Assembly (NCBI GenBank): GCA_963691775.1
Contig: OY829369.1
Span: 4,526,001-4,590,000, forward strand
DNA: 64,000 bases
Reading direction: 5' to 3'
Source: JAZBPO01 sp963691775
Lineage (GTDB): Bacteria; Pseudomonadota; Gammaproteobacteria; Pseudomonadales; Azotimanducaceae
The notes under the pieces were generated by a model that was given only the letters and a program-made list of their open reading frames with translations, was not told the DNA's origin and did no database searches. The position numbers and the translations under genes were made by a program. Of this stretch, positions 49,057 through 58,091 are shown one piece after another. Each line of letters opens with the position of its first letter. Position 1 is the first letter of the stretch.

Positions 49057-49415
49057 CAGGCGCCCCGCTGGCCGTCGATCTTGCGTCGCTCGCGTTCGGC
49101 GGGGTCGTGCTGGGCGGACTCGGCGGTGCCGCTTCGGCTCGCGTGTTGTTTTTTCCGCTGTTCTACTTGATCGGTGGCATATACTACACGCTCTACCTTT
49201 ATCACTTCCTTGTCATCTCCGCGCTCGGACGCTTTCTCTTGCCCTACACGGATTCCGATGGCCCCTGGCTGGCCGACCTGCTCGTAGCGATCGCGCTCAT
49301 CGTTCTAGATGTGATCCTCTTCGGCGCGATCATGTTCGTGGTCGCTGAGCGACCTTTCATGCGGGCGGGGCGAAAGCCGCGGGAACTTGCTGTCACTGCC
49401 GGAGGGCGCGCATGA
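49057..49415 (+). pseudogene. acyltransferase-3-family protein, C-terminal fragment
   Basis: About 118 residues in a different frame from the rfbF fragment match the end of an OafA/acyltransferase-3 membrane protein: two membrane segments (LASLAFGGVVLGGLGGAAS and YFPLFYLIGG-type, then LLVAIALIVLDVILFGAIMF) with the YYTLYLYHFLVISALGRF segment and the terminal AERPFMR motif. Family members have about 10 segments, so only the last few remain. The stop overlaps the next start (ATGA). It is a deletion product or a recombination scar. Confidence 0.82.
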
Positions 49416-50590
49416 CGCCTCCGCTGAAGGTCGGTGTCCTGACCACCCATCCGATCCAGTACCAGGTCCCGTGGTTCCGGATTCTGAATAACGAACCGTC
49501 CGTCGATCTGCATGTGTTCTTCGCCATGATTCCCGATGCCGCGGCCCAGGGGGACGGCTTCGGGGTCGCCTTCGAGTGGGATCTGCCGCTTCTTGAGGGC
49601 TATTGCTGGACATGTCTTTCCAACGTCGCCGCGGAGCCTTCCGTAACGCGCTTCTTCGGGTGCGACACGCCCGAGATCCACGAGATCGTGCGCGACGGCG
49701 ACTGGGACGTCTTCCTCGTGAACGGTTGGGTCGCAAAATGCTGTATCCAGGCGCTGGTCGCGTGCCGATTGAGCGGCGTCCCCTGTATGGTCAGAGGGGA
49801 AGTGAATGGTCTGCGGCCCCGGCCCTGGTGGAAGTTGCTCGGGCACCGCCTGCTCCTGTCCCAATACCGGGCGGCACTCGCCATCGGCCGCCACAACAGA
49901 GAGTACTTGCTTAAACGAGGCGTGCCGCCCGATCGAGTCTTCTCGACTCCCTATGGCGTTGAGAATGAGCGCTTTCCGCTCCAGCGTCGCGAAGAGCAGG
50001 GCACAGCGGAGCGTCCCGTTCGCTTTCTTTTTTGCGGGAAGCTCGAGCCTAAGAAGCGACCGCTGGATGTGTTTCTCGCGGCGTCCCAACTCGCCGAGGA
50101 GTCGGGCCTGCCCCCGTTCGAGGTCGTCATTGCGGGTGACGGCGCACTGCGATCGGAATTAGAGCGATTCTCTGAGCGGGCCGGTCTGCGAATCCATTTC
50201 AGAGGCTTTGTCAATCAGAGTGCCCTGCCGGCCGTTTATGCTGAGTGTGACTGCCTTGTCCTGCCTTCGGACGCGGGCGAAACCTGGGGCCTGGTCGTGA
50301 ACGAAGCGATGGCAACCGGTCTGCCAGCTATTGTCAGCGATGCGATCGGCAGCGCGAACGATCTGGTACTGGACGGCGAGACGGGCTGGGTTTTCCCGCT
50401 CGGCGACGTCGAACGCCTTGCTGGCGCGATGCGCGCTGCGCTGACCGATCTTCCGGAACTCCGCACTCGCGGCGACAGGGGGGCGAGGCGCGTGCGCTCC
50501 CTGCACGGCCCAGAACACGTCGCAGCGGGCGTCCTTGAGGCCCTGCGTGCCGTTGCTCGAATATCCAATGCGCAGGTTTCGGAACCATGA
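49412..50590 (+). CDS. family 4 glycosyltransferase
   Basis: The 392-residue enzyme starts VGVLTTHPIQYQVPWFR, typical of a GT4 subgroup found in capsule and exopolysaccharide loci, and ends with the GT-B domain beginning VRFLFCGKLEPKKRPLDVF, the DGALR loop, and PSDAGETWGLVVNEAMATGLP with the conserved glutamates. It is intact although it starts at the end of an acyltransferase fragment. Start ATG 49412, overlapping the fragment's stop. It overlaps the polymerase start by 4 bases. Confidence 0.92.
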   Translation: MTPPLKVGVLTTHPIQYQVPWFRILNNEPSVDLHVFFAMIPDAAAQGDGFGVAFEWDLPLLEGYCWTCLSNVAAEPSVTRFFGCDTPEIHEIVRDGDWDVFLVNGWVAKCCIQALVACRLSGVPCMVRGEVNGLRPRPWWKLLGHRLLLSQYRAALAIGRHNREYLLKRGVPPDRVFSTPYGVENERFPLQRREEQGTAERPVRFLFCGKLEPKKRPLDVFLAASQLAEESGLPPFEVVIAGDGALRSELERFSERAGLRIHFRGFVNQSALPAVYAECDCLVLPSDAGETWGLVVNEAMATGLPAIVSDAIGSANDLVLDGETGWVFPLGDVERLAGAMRAALTDLPELRTRGDRGARRVRSLHGPEHVAAGVLEALRAVARISNAQVSEP

Positions 50591-51969
50591 TCCTCGGGCT
50601 CTCCCTGACGCTCATGCTAGTCCTCTGCGCCCGCGCAGTCTTCGACTGGCGGAGCGCGGCGTACGGCATGATCATCATGACGCAGCTGCAGGACCCGGTC
50701 CGTAAAATCATGCCGGGTGCGCCGAGCTATCTCGTGCTGCTCTCGGCTCCGGTGCTCCTCGCCGGGCTTTTCGGCCTGGTGCAGGCACGACCGCTCTGGT
50801 GGTCGAGCTTTCGTGCGCTAAATCCGAAGGTCGCTGCAAGGGCGTTGCTGCTTGTTGTGTTCTGCCTTCCTGCCGCCGCTATTTCAGCGAGTTACGGCCC
50901 GTTCTCCTGGACGTATACGCTGCTAGGGGCCGCTTCGTACGGGCTTCTTTTCTTGTCGATTGTCATGGGGTATCACCTCCTCGGCGAAGAGGGAGCTTTT
51001 CGACGCCTGCTCGCGGCCTACTGCATGTCGACAGCGCTGATGATGACAGGAGGCTGGTTTGAGTTGCTGGGCTATTTCGACGAATCTCTAGTCATTGGCA
51101 CAGACGCGCTCGGGAAGGATTGGATTCGATATCGGACCGGTTACACTGTTGATCTGATCGCCGGTTTCTACCGGAGCCCCGACGTGATGGGTTGGCACGC
51201 CGCGGCTTGTGCGATGCTCGCAGGTATTTTGGCGCTAACAGCACGTGGCTTTGGCCGCTTCGTATGGGTACTGGTCATTCTGGTTGCGTTGAGCGGCTTA
51301 GTGCTCTGTGGGCGGCGGAAGATGGCTTATATGCTTCCGTTATTCATTGGCTTGGTTCCGTTGCTTACGTTCTGGTTTGGACGTAATCGGGGCATGGCAA
51401 CTCTCTCAGTTGTGGTCGGGATTGTCGTGGGAGGAGGGGGACTACTCGCGTTCGGCGCTATCGATGGCGCCCGGGAGAGCGACTTTCTGCGCTACTACCT
51501 AGAAGGCTCAACAGAGTCGATCACCCGTGTCGATGAGCAAGGCATAACGACCGCGCTCGCTACATTGGAGCAATCCGGATTCCTAGGGGGCGGACTTGGT
51601 TTTGCTACACCCGGCGCGCATAGTCTCCCCTTTGCAAGGCCGCGTGTCTGGCAGGAGAGCGGGACGGCTCGGCTGATGTTCGAGCTGGGAGTCCCCGGAT
51701 TAATCGCGCTGCTGTTGCTTGGCGTGGCGCTCCTGAGAGGTGCTGTACTGAGTCTTCGCTACGCTGCTAGCAGAGATCAGCGTGTCCTGACGTACTGCAC
51801 CGGGCTGATGGCTTTCTTCCTCGCTAACTGCGCGAGTTTGGTTTACTCGGGCCAAATTCTGGCAGATCCTTTCATCGCATCGTTTATAGGTATGTCGCTG
51901 GGATTGGTTCTAGGCTTCCGGCGAAGTGACCGTCCTAAGTTTCTGCGCCAACAGGGCAATTTTGCTTAA
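50587..51969 (+). CDS. O-antigen polymerase / ligase-like membrane protein
   Basis: The 460-residue integral membrane protein has about 10-11 membrane segments and a large periplasmic loop after residue 270, in the layout of Wzy/WaaL proteins of the O-antigen ligase family. The loop contains conserved-looking charged and aromatic residues (ESDFLRYYLEGSTE). It would link repeat units or transfer glycan in the periplasm. Without an assayable signature beyond topology, Wzy and ligase cannot be told apart. It starts in overlap with the previous gene. A stretch of broken IS DNA follows. Confidence 0.82.
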   Translation: MILGLSLTLMLVLCARAVFDWRSAAYGMIIMTQLQDPVRKIMPGAPSYLVLLSAPVLLAGLFGLVQARPLWWSSFRALNPKVAARALLLVVFCLPAAAISASYGPFSWTYTLLGAASYGLLFLSIVMGYHLLGEEGAFRRLLAAYCMSTALMMTGGWFELLGYFDESLVIGTDALGKDWIRYRTGYTVDLIAGFYRSPDVMGWHAAACAMLAGILALTARGFGRFVWVLVILVALSGLVLCGRRKMAYMLPLFIGLVPLLTFWFGRNRGMATLSVVVGIVVGGGGLLAFGAIDGARESDFLRYYLEGSTESITRVDEQGITTALATLEQSGFLGGGLGFATPGAHSLPFARPRVWQESGTARLMFELGVPGLIALLLLGVALLRGAVLSLRYAASRDQRVLTYCTGLMAFFLANCASLVYSGQILADPFIASFIGMSLGLVLGFRRSDRPKFLRQQGNFA

Positions 51970-52004
51970 AAGTAGAACCTTCTGATATCGATTCGAGGTG
52001 CCGA

Positions 52005-52103
52005 GTTAAGACGTTCTCTTTCACCGATAGCGAGATCATCGCGACGTTGAAGCAGGCCGCGGTCGGCTCGTCTGTGGCCGAGTACGGCAAATCTTTTCGC
52101 TGA
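52005..52103 (+). pseudogene. IS3-family orfA fragment
   Basis: About 32 residues read KTFSFTDSEIIATLKQA, then GSSVAEYGKSF and a stop. This is the start of an IS3-family orfA helix-turn-helix protein. It is on the plus strand and separate from the minus-strand element that follows, so two different IS elements have decayed here. Confidence 0.7.
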
Positions 52104-52137
52104 GGCGATCCCGCTTCGAGTGTCCAGCGGCGTCCGC

Positions 52138-53244
52138 TTAGTAGGCCGGAGAAGGGTGACAGCCCAACGCGCTGTGCGAGCGAACCGCTTCAGAGTGCTC
52201 GCGCAAGTTGCCGATGGTTCGGCGTTCATCAATCGCATCCGTGAATGTATTGACCCAGCGAGTTCTGCACAGGTCAGGCAGCTAAATTCACGCGCTCGAT
52301 CATGCCGTTCTGCAGCGGGCAGTGTGGCGTGATGAACTCCTGATACAGGCCGTACCTTCGCACCAGACGCATGTAGTGCCGGCTGATGGACACCAGCCTA
52401 TCGTCGGACTCAGCTGCGGCGGGCGCTGCACGCGCGCGAGGGCACCGAAGTGAACGATCAGGGCCAGCTCCAGCGCTGAAGGCGCGGTCGTTGCCCTACC
52501 GCTGCGCGAGAGCTGCCAACCCAGCAGCTCTCACGTGCAGCAGTCCATCAACAGAGCAAGGGTCAGCCTCCCATCTCGGCCGCCCCAGACTCGGCGCAGG
52601 TCCGTAGACTAACGCTCGTCCGGTGCCTGCGCCACAGACGGCAGCGTCTCGTTCCTTGGCCGATGACCGATCGCGCTTTCGAACCCGCCAGCCTCGAATC
52701 TCGAAGATCCGCTGCCCATGTTCCAGTTCATGCCCAGGAGCCTGGCCACGGAGCGATATCCGAACGGGGTCTCTTCCTCGATCAGTGCCTTGATTGGCGC
52801 CTCGAGTTCAGGGTTCACCTTCGGTGCGGCCTTGGTGGCCGGTAGTAGAACGTCCACCTCGGAAAGCCTAACCAGCGCCACAACTGGCTGATCGAGACTT
52901 TAAAGCCGTCGTCCTGCAGGCCCTGTCGGACCGAGTCGATCATGACTTGTCCTTGCACAGCAGGGAGTCCTGCTTTTATCGAGCATCTAGCTCCAGCATT
53001 GCTTCGCCGTAGGCTTCCTGGCACTTCTTCATCTGCGGTTCGTATTCTTCGCGCATGTCCTCAGGCTTGGCCTTCTGGGCATTTTCCTCGCCAGCCCTAG
53101 CGTGCTCGACCCACTCCTCGATTTGGGAGGGCTGCAGATCGAACTGGCGGCTCGCCTCAGAGATGGTCGCCTTGCCCTGCTGAACCGCGCCACCTTCCGG
53201 CGTGCCGTCTAAAGCTTGCTGTTCTCCTCGATCATCACACTCAT
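52138..53244 (-). pseudogene. decayed IS3-family transposase (orfA and orfB)
   Basis: Reading leftward, the pieces are: orfA-like ATISEASRQFDLQPSQIEEWVEHA and KPEDMREEY, with a frameshift before it; orfB start LWRWLGFPRWTFYYRP; then PFGYRSVARLLGMNWN, IGHRPRNETLPSVAQAPDER, STDLRRVWGGRDGRLTLALL, YGLYQEFITPHCPLQNGMIERV, and the tail VNTFTDAIDERRTIGN with SHSALG. Several in-frame stops and frameshifts separate them, so the element is dead. The DDE core is partly recognisable. It separates the glycan genes from wzc and probably drove past rearrangement. I could not find its inverted repeats. Confidence 0.88.
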
Positions 53245-53320
53245 CGGTGTCTCCGCTTGTGAGTATCACTTGCGCAGAAGCTCACCGGGCGGCGTAAAGC
53301 AGGGCTTTTCTAGAGGTCTC

Positions 53321-55678
53321 TTAGGCAGTGCGACGCCGTCTTTCGAGGAGGTTCGTCAGCTTCTCTGTGAAACGAGTACCACGTCTGGTGTAGGCATAGC
53401 GGTATCCGGAATAGTAGTAGTTTCCGTAGTTGCCGTAGCCATACCGGTACCCAACCGCACTCTTCTTCCCGACCTGGTTAAAAATAGTGCCGCGGACGCG
53501 AACGCCGGACCTGCGTAAACGCTTAATCGTGTCTTCGATCATTGGCATGGGATGATCGCCAGCTTTCAGGGCGACGAGCGTTGTTCCGCAATGCCGGCCG
53601 ATATCTGCTGCATCTGTAACCGCAAGAATCGGTGGTGTGTCGACAATCACTTGCGCGAACCGTTCTGAAACGGTTTTCAATACATCGAGAAACTGCTCCG
53701 TGATCAGAAGTTCGGAGGGGTTGGGTGGGATTCTGCCGGTTGGCATTATGTACAGCCCATCTATGGACGTTCTATGTACGGCATTCTCTAAAGAGAATTC
53801 TTCGGAAATGACTTCGCTCAGCCCGGGCGACCGTTCCAACCCCAAAGCATTATTTAATTGTCCACGACGCATATCTGCATCGATGACGATTACCCGCTCG
53901 CCCGCTTGGGCGATCAAGGCTCCGAGATTCAGACTAACAAATGATTTACCGACGCCTGGTGAAGGACTTGTGATCATCGTGATGTTGTCGGGTGCGTCAA
54001 ATTGCGCAAAGCGCAGAGAAGTGCGGAGGCTGCGGATAGCCTCTGTTGTTGTGCTGCTTGGCTCAAGCTCCGAGAGTAGGCGGCCGTGTTGGTCGGAATC
54101 GGTTGCTCTTGATTGCACCGCCAGGGTTTTTTGAAGCGCTGAATAGGGAATGCTTCCGTAATTCGGAAGGTTGACTTTTGCTTCAACCTTACCGGGATCG
54201 TCCACTCCCGATCTCAAGTAGAAAAGTGCTAGTACTAGGACTACTCCCGAAAACAGCCCCAAGATGCCAGACATCAAGTATATACGCCCACCGCGGGGCT
54301 CGATCGGAGACCGAGGAAGCATCGGAGTGTCAATAATGCGTATGCTGCCTGTTGTACCAGCACGTACCATTTCGAATTCTTGCTTGCGATTTAAAAGGGC
54401 TGTATATAGCGTAGTCGCAACTTCCACCTCACGGACAAGAGCAAGCACTTGCTGTTGAACGTCTGGTAGTTCGGAAACACGGTCATCTATGAGTGACAGT
54501 TGACCTTGCAATTCTCGAATCTGGCTGTCGATTGAGACAACGATTGGATGGCGCTCGGTAAAACGCTGCAGTGCTTCCTGTTTCCGCTGGCGAAGCTCTG
54601 AAAGCTGTTGTTCGATACCGAGGTTTTGTTCGAGCAATGCGGCAGTTTCGCGGTCGAGATCCGCGGTTCCTCGTTCGATCCGATATTGATTCAATCGTGC
54701 TTCCGCTGTCTCCACTCGCTCACGGAGTGTTGGGAGTTGTATGTCCAGAAACTCAAGAGTCAGCTGTGCTTGTTCCGAGCGGCGTTCGATATGCTGCGTT
54801 TGATAGGTGCGAAGTATCGAGTCAAGCGTCTTGACTATCCGGTCGGGGAACTCGCCGGAGAAGCTCAAGCTAATGATTCCCCGAGCTGAGGTTTCTCGGG
54901 CAACAAACGATCGCTGCACATTGGCGATTGCGGCGTTCAACGGAACCTTTTGAAGAATGAAACCTGTGCCTTCCTGTGCGTGCAATTCCTGGACGAACAG
55001 CACGAGATCAGAGCTATGGCCGCCAATGCGTTCAGCGGGAATTCGCAATTCCTCGCCTGCCTTGCCGCTGAAAGGTGCTGGGGTCCGTGGCAACTTTATT
55101 GAAAAGCGGCCATTGCCTGTCGCAGTGAGCTCTAAATCTGTGCCTAGGAGGTGTGCGGGAACCTGGAGTCGAGTAACCGCTATACGTTGGCCGCCCCATG
55201 CGTACGTCTCATCGTCAAATGCTTTGAGCCAGAGCGGTGCGTTGCCGTACCTATCTGATGAGGATCTTCGAAAAACTGACTCGCCTAGCGGCTGTCCGAA
55301 GAGCTCGAGCATTCGGGGCTTTGCACTTATGTTCAACCCGAGCCGCTCGATCACGGGTATCAGCGTGCTTCGGCTTTTGAGCAGCTCGACTTCTGCTTCG
55401 CTGAACATCTCTGGGGCGAGGCTTTGCTGCAATTCTCCAATCGCAGCCTCGGCGACAGTAGGCGTGCTCTCCACTTGGATAAGGGCGTCTGTTTGATAGG
55501 TGGGCGGGGTTACAAAAAGGACGTATCGGCCCACGAGCATTGCCAGAACGAAGACGGCTGCTATGACCGGCCAGCTGCCTAGCAATACAGCGATGATCTC
55601 TCTGATATCAATCGCGTTGCCGAAAGTTTCTTCCGGTTGGTCCGTGAGCGCAGTTCCGGGAGCGTTTAGATCATTCAT
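53321..55678 (-). CDS. wzc: Wzc-type polysaccharide copolymerase and tyrosine autokinase
   Basis: The 785-residue inner-membrane protein has two membrane segments (about 30-52 and 465-490) around a long periplasmic coiled-coil region of Wzz type, then a cytoplasmic bacterial tyrosine kinase domain. Seen are Walker A SPSPGVGKSF near 574, the A' motif IDADMRRG, the Walker B IVDTPPI, and a C-terminal tyrosine cluster from about 744 to 766 with more than ten tyrosines. It controls chain length and export together with Wza; the phosphatase at 23109 could reset it. ATG 55678 fits the family. Confidence 0.95.
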   Translation of the reverse strand: MNDLNAPGTALTDQPEETFGNAIDIREIIAVLLGSWPVIAAVFVLAMLVGRYVLFVTPPTYQTDALIQVESTPTVAEAAIGELQQSLAPEMFSEAEVELLKSRSTLIPVIERLGLNISAKPRMLELFGQPLGESVFRRSSSDRYGNAPLWLKAFDDETYAWGGQRIAVTRLQVPAHLLGTDLELTATGNGRFSIKLPRTPAPFSGKAGEELRIPAERIGGHSSDLVLFVQELHAQEGTGFILQKVPLNAAIANVQRSFVARETSARGIISLSFSGEFPDRIVKTLDSILRTYQTQHIERRSEQAQLTLEFLDIQLPTLRERVETAEARLNQYRIERGTADLDRETAALLEQNLGIEQQLSELRQRKQEALQRFTERHPIVVSIDSQIRELQGQLSLIDDRVSELPDVQQQVLALVREVEVATTLYTALLNRKQEFEMVRAGTTGSIRIIDTPMLPRSPIEPRGGRIYLMSGILGLFSGVVLVLALFYLRSGVDDPGKVEAKVNLPNYGSIPYSALQKTLAVQSRATDSDQHGRLLSELEPSSTTTEAIRSLRTSLRFAQFDAPDNITMITSPSPGVGKSFVSLNLGALIAQAGERVIVIDADMRRGQLNNALGLERSPGLSEVISEEFSLENAVHRTSIDGLYIMPTGRIPPNPSELLITEQFLDVLKTVSERFAQVIVDTPPILAVTDAADIGRHCGTTLVALKAGDHPMPMIEDTIKRLRRSGVRVRGTIFNQVGKKSAVGYRYGYGNYGNYYYSGYRYAYTRRGTRFTEKLTNLLERRRRTA

Positions 55679-55741
55679 TCAATAACTCGCAACGCAATTC
55701 GCATTAAGCGCTCGCAGATAGATGGGGCTGTAGCCGTCAAA

Positions 55742-56857
55742 TTAGTCGGTGAATTGTGAGGCGATCAGGATAGGTGCTAGTGAAGGCAGGAATTCTGCTA
55801 TGTACCGGTTGAATCGTGTGATGCTTCGAGTCGAGACGAATACTAGATCGCCTGCCTGCATTGGGAACGTATCTGCCAGCAGCAGTGCGTCAGGCGTTTT
55901 CGCATTGAGGTGGTAGACCTTAGCGAAGCTGGTGTCGCCTCTGATTACGAAAATGCTTCCGATGTCCGCTGAGCCGAGGTTTAGGAAACTGTTGTTCAGC
56001 TGCTGTTGTTGGATTTGCTGTTGGCCTGCTACCGACGGTGGAAACAGCAATTCTGCAAGCGAAGTACCATAGGGATCGATCAATCTGCGCTGATTGGGGA
56101 TTTCGCCGAGCAGATACACGCCGTTGGAGTTCTTGGGTACCAGAACCACGTCGCCGTCTTTGAGTAGCCAGCCGTCGCCAAATGACGCACTTTCGATAAG
56201 TGCTGTCAGGTCCACGCTCGTTTCGTGTCCGTCGCGCTTGAGCACAACGCCGCGGAAGTCGAGCGCCTCGGGCTGTAGGCTTCCTCGCGGTGTCTGCATT
56301 ACCGCGTCCAGGATGCTAAGGGGCTGGTTGGTGATCGGCAGATAGCTTCCCTCGCCGGATCCGAACACTACGGCAACGCGCTGAGAGCGGAATTCGGCCA
56401 CGCTGACATTGATCTGCGGCCGTGCAAAGAATTCCTTCAAAGCAACGAGAATCGCCTCGTAGGCTTCGGTAATCGTGAGACCGGCCACAGGTAAGGGCCC
56501 ATGCAGCGGCAGGAAAATCTCGCCGCGCTCGCTCACGGTGTAGAGCCGCGGCTCTTGCTGCGCCTGGCCGGTGCGAAGTGCGGTGGACGCGTCTTCCGCG
56601 AAAAGCGGTTCGTCCACGAAGATCGCAAGGACGTCTGCTGTACCGATCCGGTACTGGTAGTCGGAACGCGAGGGGCTATCTTCAGGCGCTGCTTTTGCGG
56701 TCGGCCGCGTGATCGCCATTGATTCAGTTAACGCAGGCGTTATTGCGTTGACTGAAAAGGGAATCTGATTCGGTTCCGCTGGCGTATTGTATTCGCTGCC
56801 GATGCCTGCACAGCCCGTTAAAGCGGCAGTAAGAATTGCTACGCCAATGGGTTTCAT
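55742..56857 (-). CDS. wza: Wza-type polysaccharide export lipoprotein
   Basis: The 371-residue outer-membrane lipoprotein has a lipobox at TAALTGCAG and the polysaccharide export domain pattern: YRIGTADVLAIFV, then ITEAYEAILVALKEFFARPQINVSV and SLBB-like repeats (SILDAVMQTPRGSL, VYLLGEIPNQRRL). Unlike longer relatives there is a QQQ-rich insertion near 275. It would form the outer-membrane channel. The start is placed at the ATG giving a proper lipoprotein signal peptide (56857). It is 63 bases upstream of wzc on the same strand, in the usual wza-wzc order. Confidence 0.93.
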   Translation of the reverse strand: MKPIGVAILTAALTGCAGIGSEYNTPAEPNQIPFSVNAITPALTESMAITRPTAKAAPEDSPSRSDYQYRIGTADVLAIFVDEPLFAEDASTALRTGQAQQEPRLYTVSERGEIFLPLHGPLPVAGLTITEAYEAILVALKEFFARPQINVSVAEFRSQRVAVVFGSGEGSYLPITNQPLSILDAVMQTPRGSLQPEALDFRGVVLKRDGHETSVDLTALIESASFGDGWLLKDGDVVLVPKNSNGVYLLGEIPNQRRLIDPYGTSLAELLFPPSVAGQQQIQQQQLNNSFLNLGSADIGSIFVIRGDTSFAKVYHLNAKTPDALLLADTFPMQAGDLVFVSTRSITRFNRYIAEFLPSLAPILIASQFTD

Positions 56858-56976
56858 GTTGGCTCCGACCCCGTGCAAAGGCGCGCAGTATACCGTGCCT
56901 GGGCTCGTGATTTGAGTGACCAAATTACGGATTTGCAGGGTTCTTTCGTAGATCTGCCAGCGGTTCGCTGCGGTTT

Positions 56977-57096
56977 CGTCCCCTAGAGAATGCAACCCTT
57001 AACGCAGCGCTCCAGATGCTGCTTCTGGCGGCCGGTGGCCTGGGCTTCGGTGCATCGGCGCTCTTCGAGCGGTGGGTCACGCCTGCAGATTACTGA
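56977..57096 (+). pseudogene. possible C-terminal gene fragment
   Basis: A plus-strand frame shows a clean coding-like tail with one hydrophobic segment (LQMLLLAAGGLGFG), then ALFERWVTPADY and a stop. It has no start or body; upstream bases are the wza promoter region on the other strand. I read it as a leftover end of a membrane-protein gene, but I recognise no family. Codon use is GC-biased as in the core genes. Confidence 0.35.
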
Positions 57097-57355
57097 ATCA
57101 ACACTTCGAGCATGCTAGGCGCGGACGGTCGATCTGGGATGAGCGGGAGAGGAGAGGTGGGGTGTTGCGTTTGCGCTGGAGCTGCACTGTCTGATGGACT
57201 TGTGCGACGCGAGGAGCGGGCCGCCGCAGGGCTCAAAGCGCAGCGACACGCGGGGCCTGTTGGCGCGCGAGCACCAAGCATGACGGTTAGCGCGGAGTTC
57301 GAGGGCAAGGAGCTCTGCGGCGGGTGTAAGCGCCCTCGAGCTACGGTGCGTAGTA

Positions 57356-57432
57356 TGGCGGAGCGGACGGGACTCGAACCCGCGACCCCCGGCGTGACAG
57401 GCCGGTATTCTAACCAACTGAACTACCGCTCC
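57356..57432 (-). tRNA. tRNA-Asp(GTC)
   Basis: The 77-base minus-strand gene has acceptor stem GGAGCGG/CCGCTCC, anticodon loop CTGTCAC with GTC, T-loop TTCGAGT, discriminator G and an encoded CCA. Confidence 0.97.
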
Positions 57433-57490
57433 GACGAGGCGCGCACCTTAGTGGCGTAGATCGCTGCAGTCAACATTTTCGTGTCAACTG

Positions 57491-57566
57491 TGGTGGGCGC
57501 TGCAGGGTTCGAACCTGCGACCCCCGGCTTGTAAGGCCGGTGCTCTCCCAACTGAGCTAAGCGCCC
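57491..57566 (-). tRNA. tRNA-Val(TAC)
   Basis: The 76-base minus-strand gene has acceptor stem GGGCGCT/AGCGCCC, anticodon loop CTTACAA with TAC, T-loop TTCGAAC, discriminator A and an encoded CCA. It lies 58 bases before tRNA-Asp on the same strand, so both are probably one transcript. Confidence 0.97.
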
Positions 57567-57754
57567 GCTTTGACGAATAGGCCCGCTGAACGTGCGCCGC
57601 GACACCGCGAGCACGTCTCTTGTGGCTATCGATCGCCCGTCCGCCAAAGGTCGACGAGCGCTGATAAAGTTGTCTTGGCCGGGATGACACGACGAAACAC
57701 ATGCGTACTGGCACTGGCAATAACCTGCGCTGTGCGCGGTTGGGTCGCGTCGCC

Positions 57755-58069
57755 TTATTCGTCCGTGAAGGTTACGTTGTCGGTCGGGATTCCAGCAGCC
57801 TCCATTGCTGCGATGATCTCCGCGTTCATACCAGGGTTGCCGCCCCTGACGACCAGAGGCCCTCCGCTGATAGCGACCTGAAGTGGGGAGCCAGCAGGTA
57901 CGTTGTTGGCGCCGCCGCCGGTTGACGTACCTCCGGCGCCGGTTGACGCACCACCACCAATAACGATCCCGCCAGTCACGGAGGCAGCGGGTGTGACCAC
58001 CGGCGTATCGCCCGCGTGAGCGCCCACCGCGAGCGCGGCAACGAACGTTAGCACAACAGTCTTCTTCAT
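57755..58069 (-). CDS. small secreted glycine-rich protein
   Basis: The 104-residue product has a signal peptide (MKKTVVLTFVAALAVGAHA) with an AHA cleavage site, a Gly/Thr/Ser-rich linker (GGGASTGAGGTSTGG) and a C-terminal part containing GNPGMNAEIIAAMEAAG. A GAGGATGAAGAA leader precedes the ATG. I recognise no family. It lies 22 bases after a beta-barrel-like protein on the same strand, so the pair is probably co-transcribed and acts in the envelope. Confidence 0.72.
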   Translation of the reverse strand: MKKTVVLTFVAALAVGAHAGDTPVVTPAASVTGGIVIGGGASTGAGGTSTGGGANNVPAGSPLQVAISGGPLVVRGGNPGMNAEIIAAMEAAGIPTDNVTFTDE

Positions 58070-58091
58070 TTCTTCATCCTCGGTGAACAGC

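Noticed and set aside
48715..49170. The rfbF frame read as a complete 151-residue gene
   Set aside because: Only the first 114 residues match RfbF; the rest is out-of-frame acyltransferase sequence.
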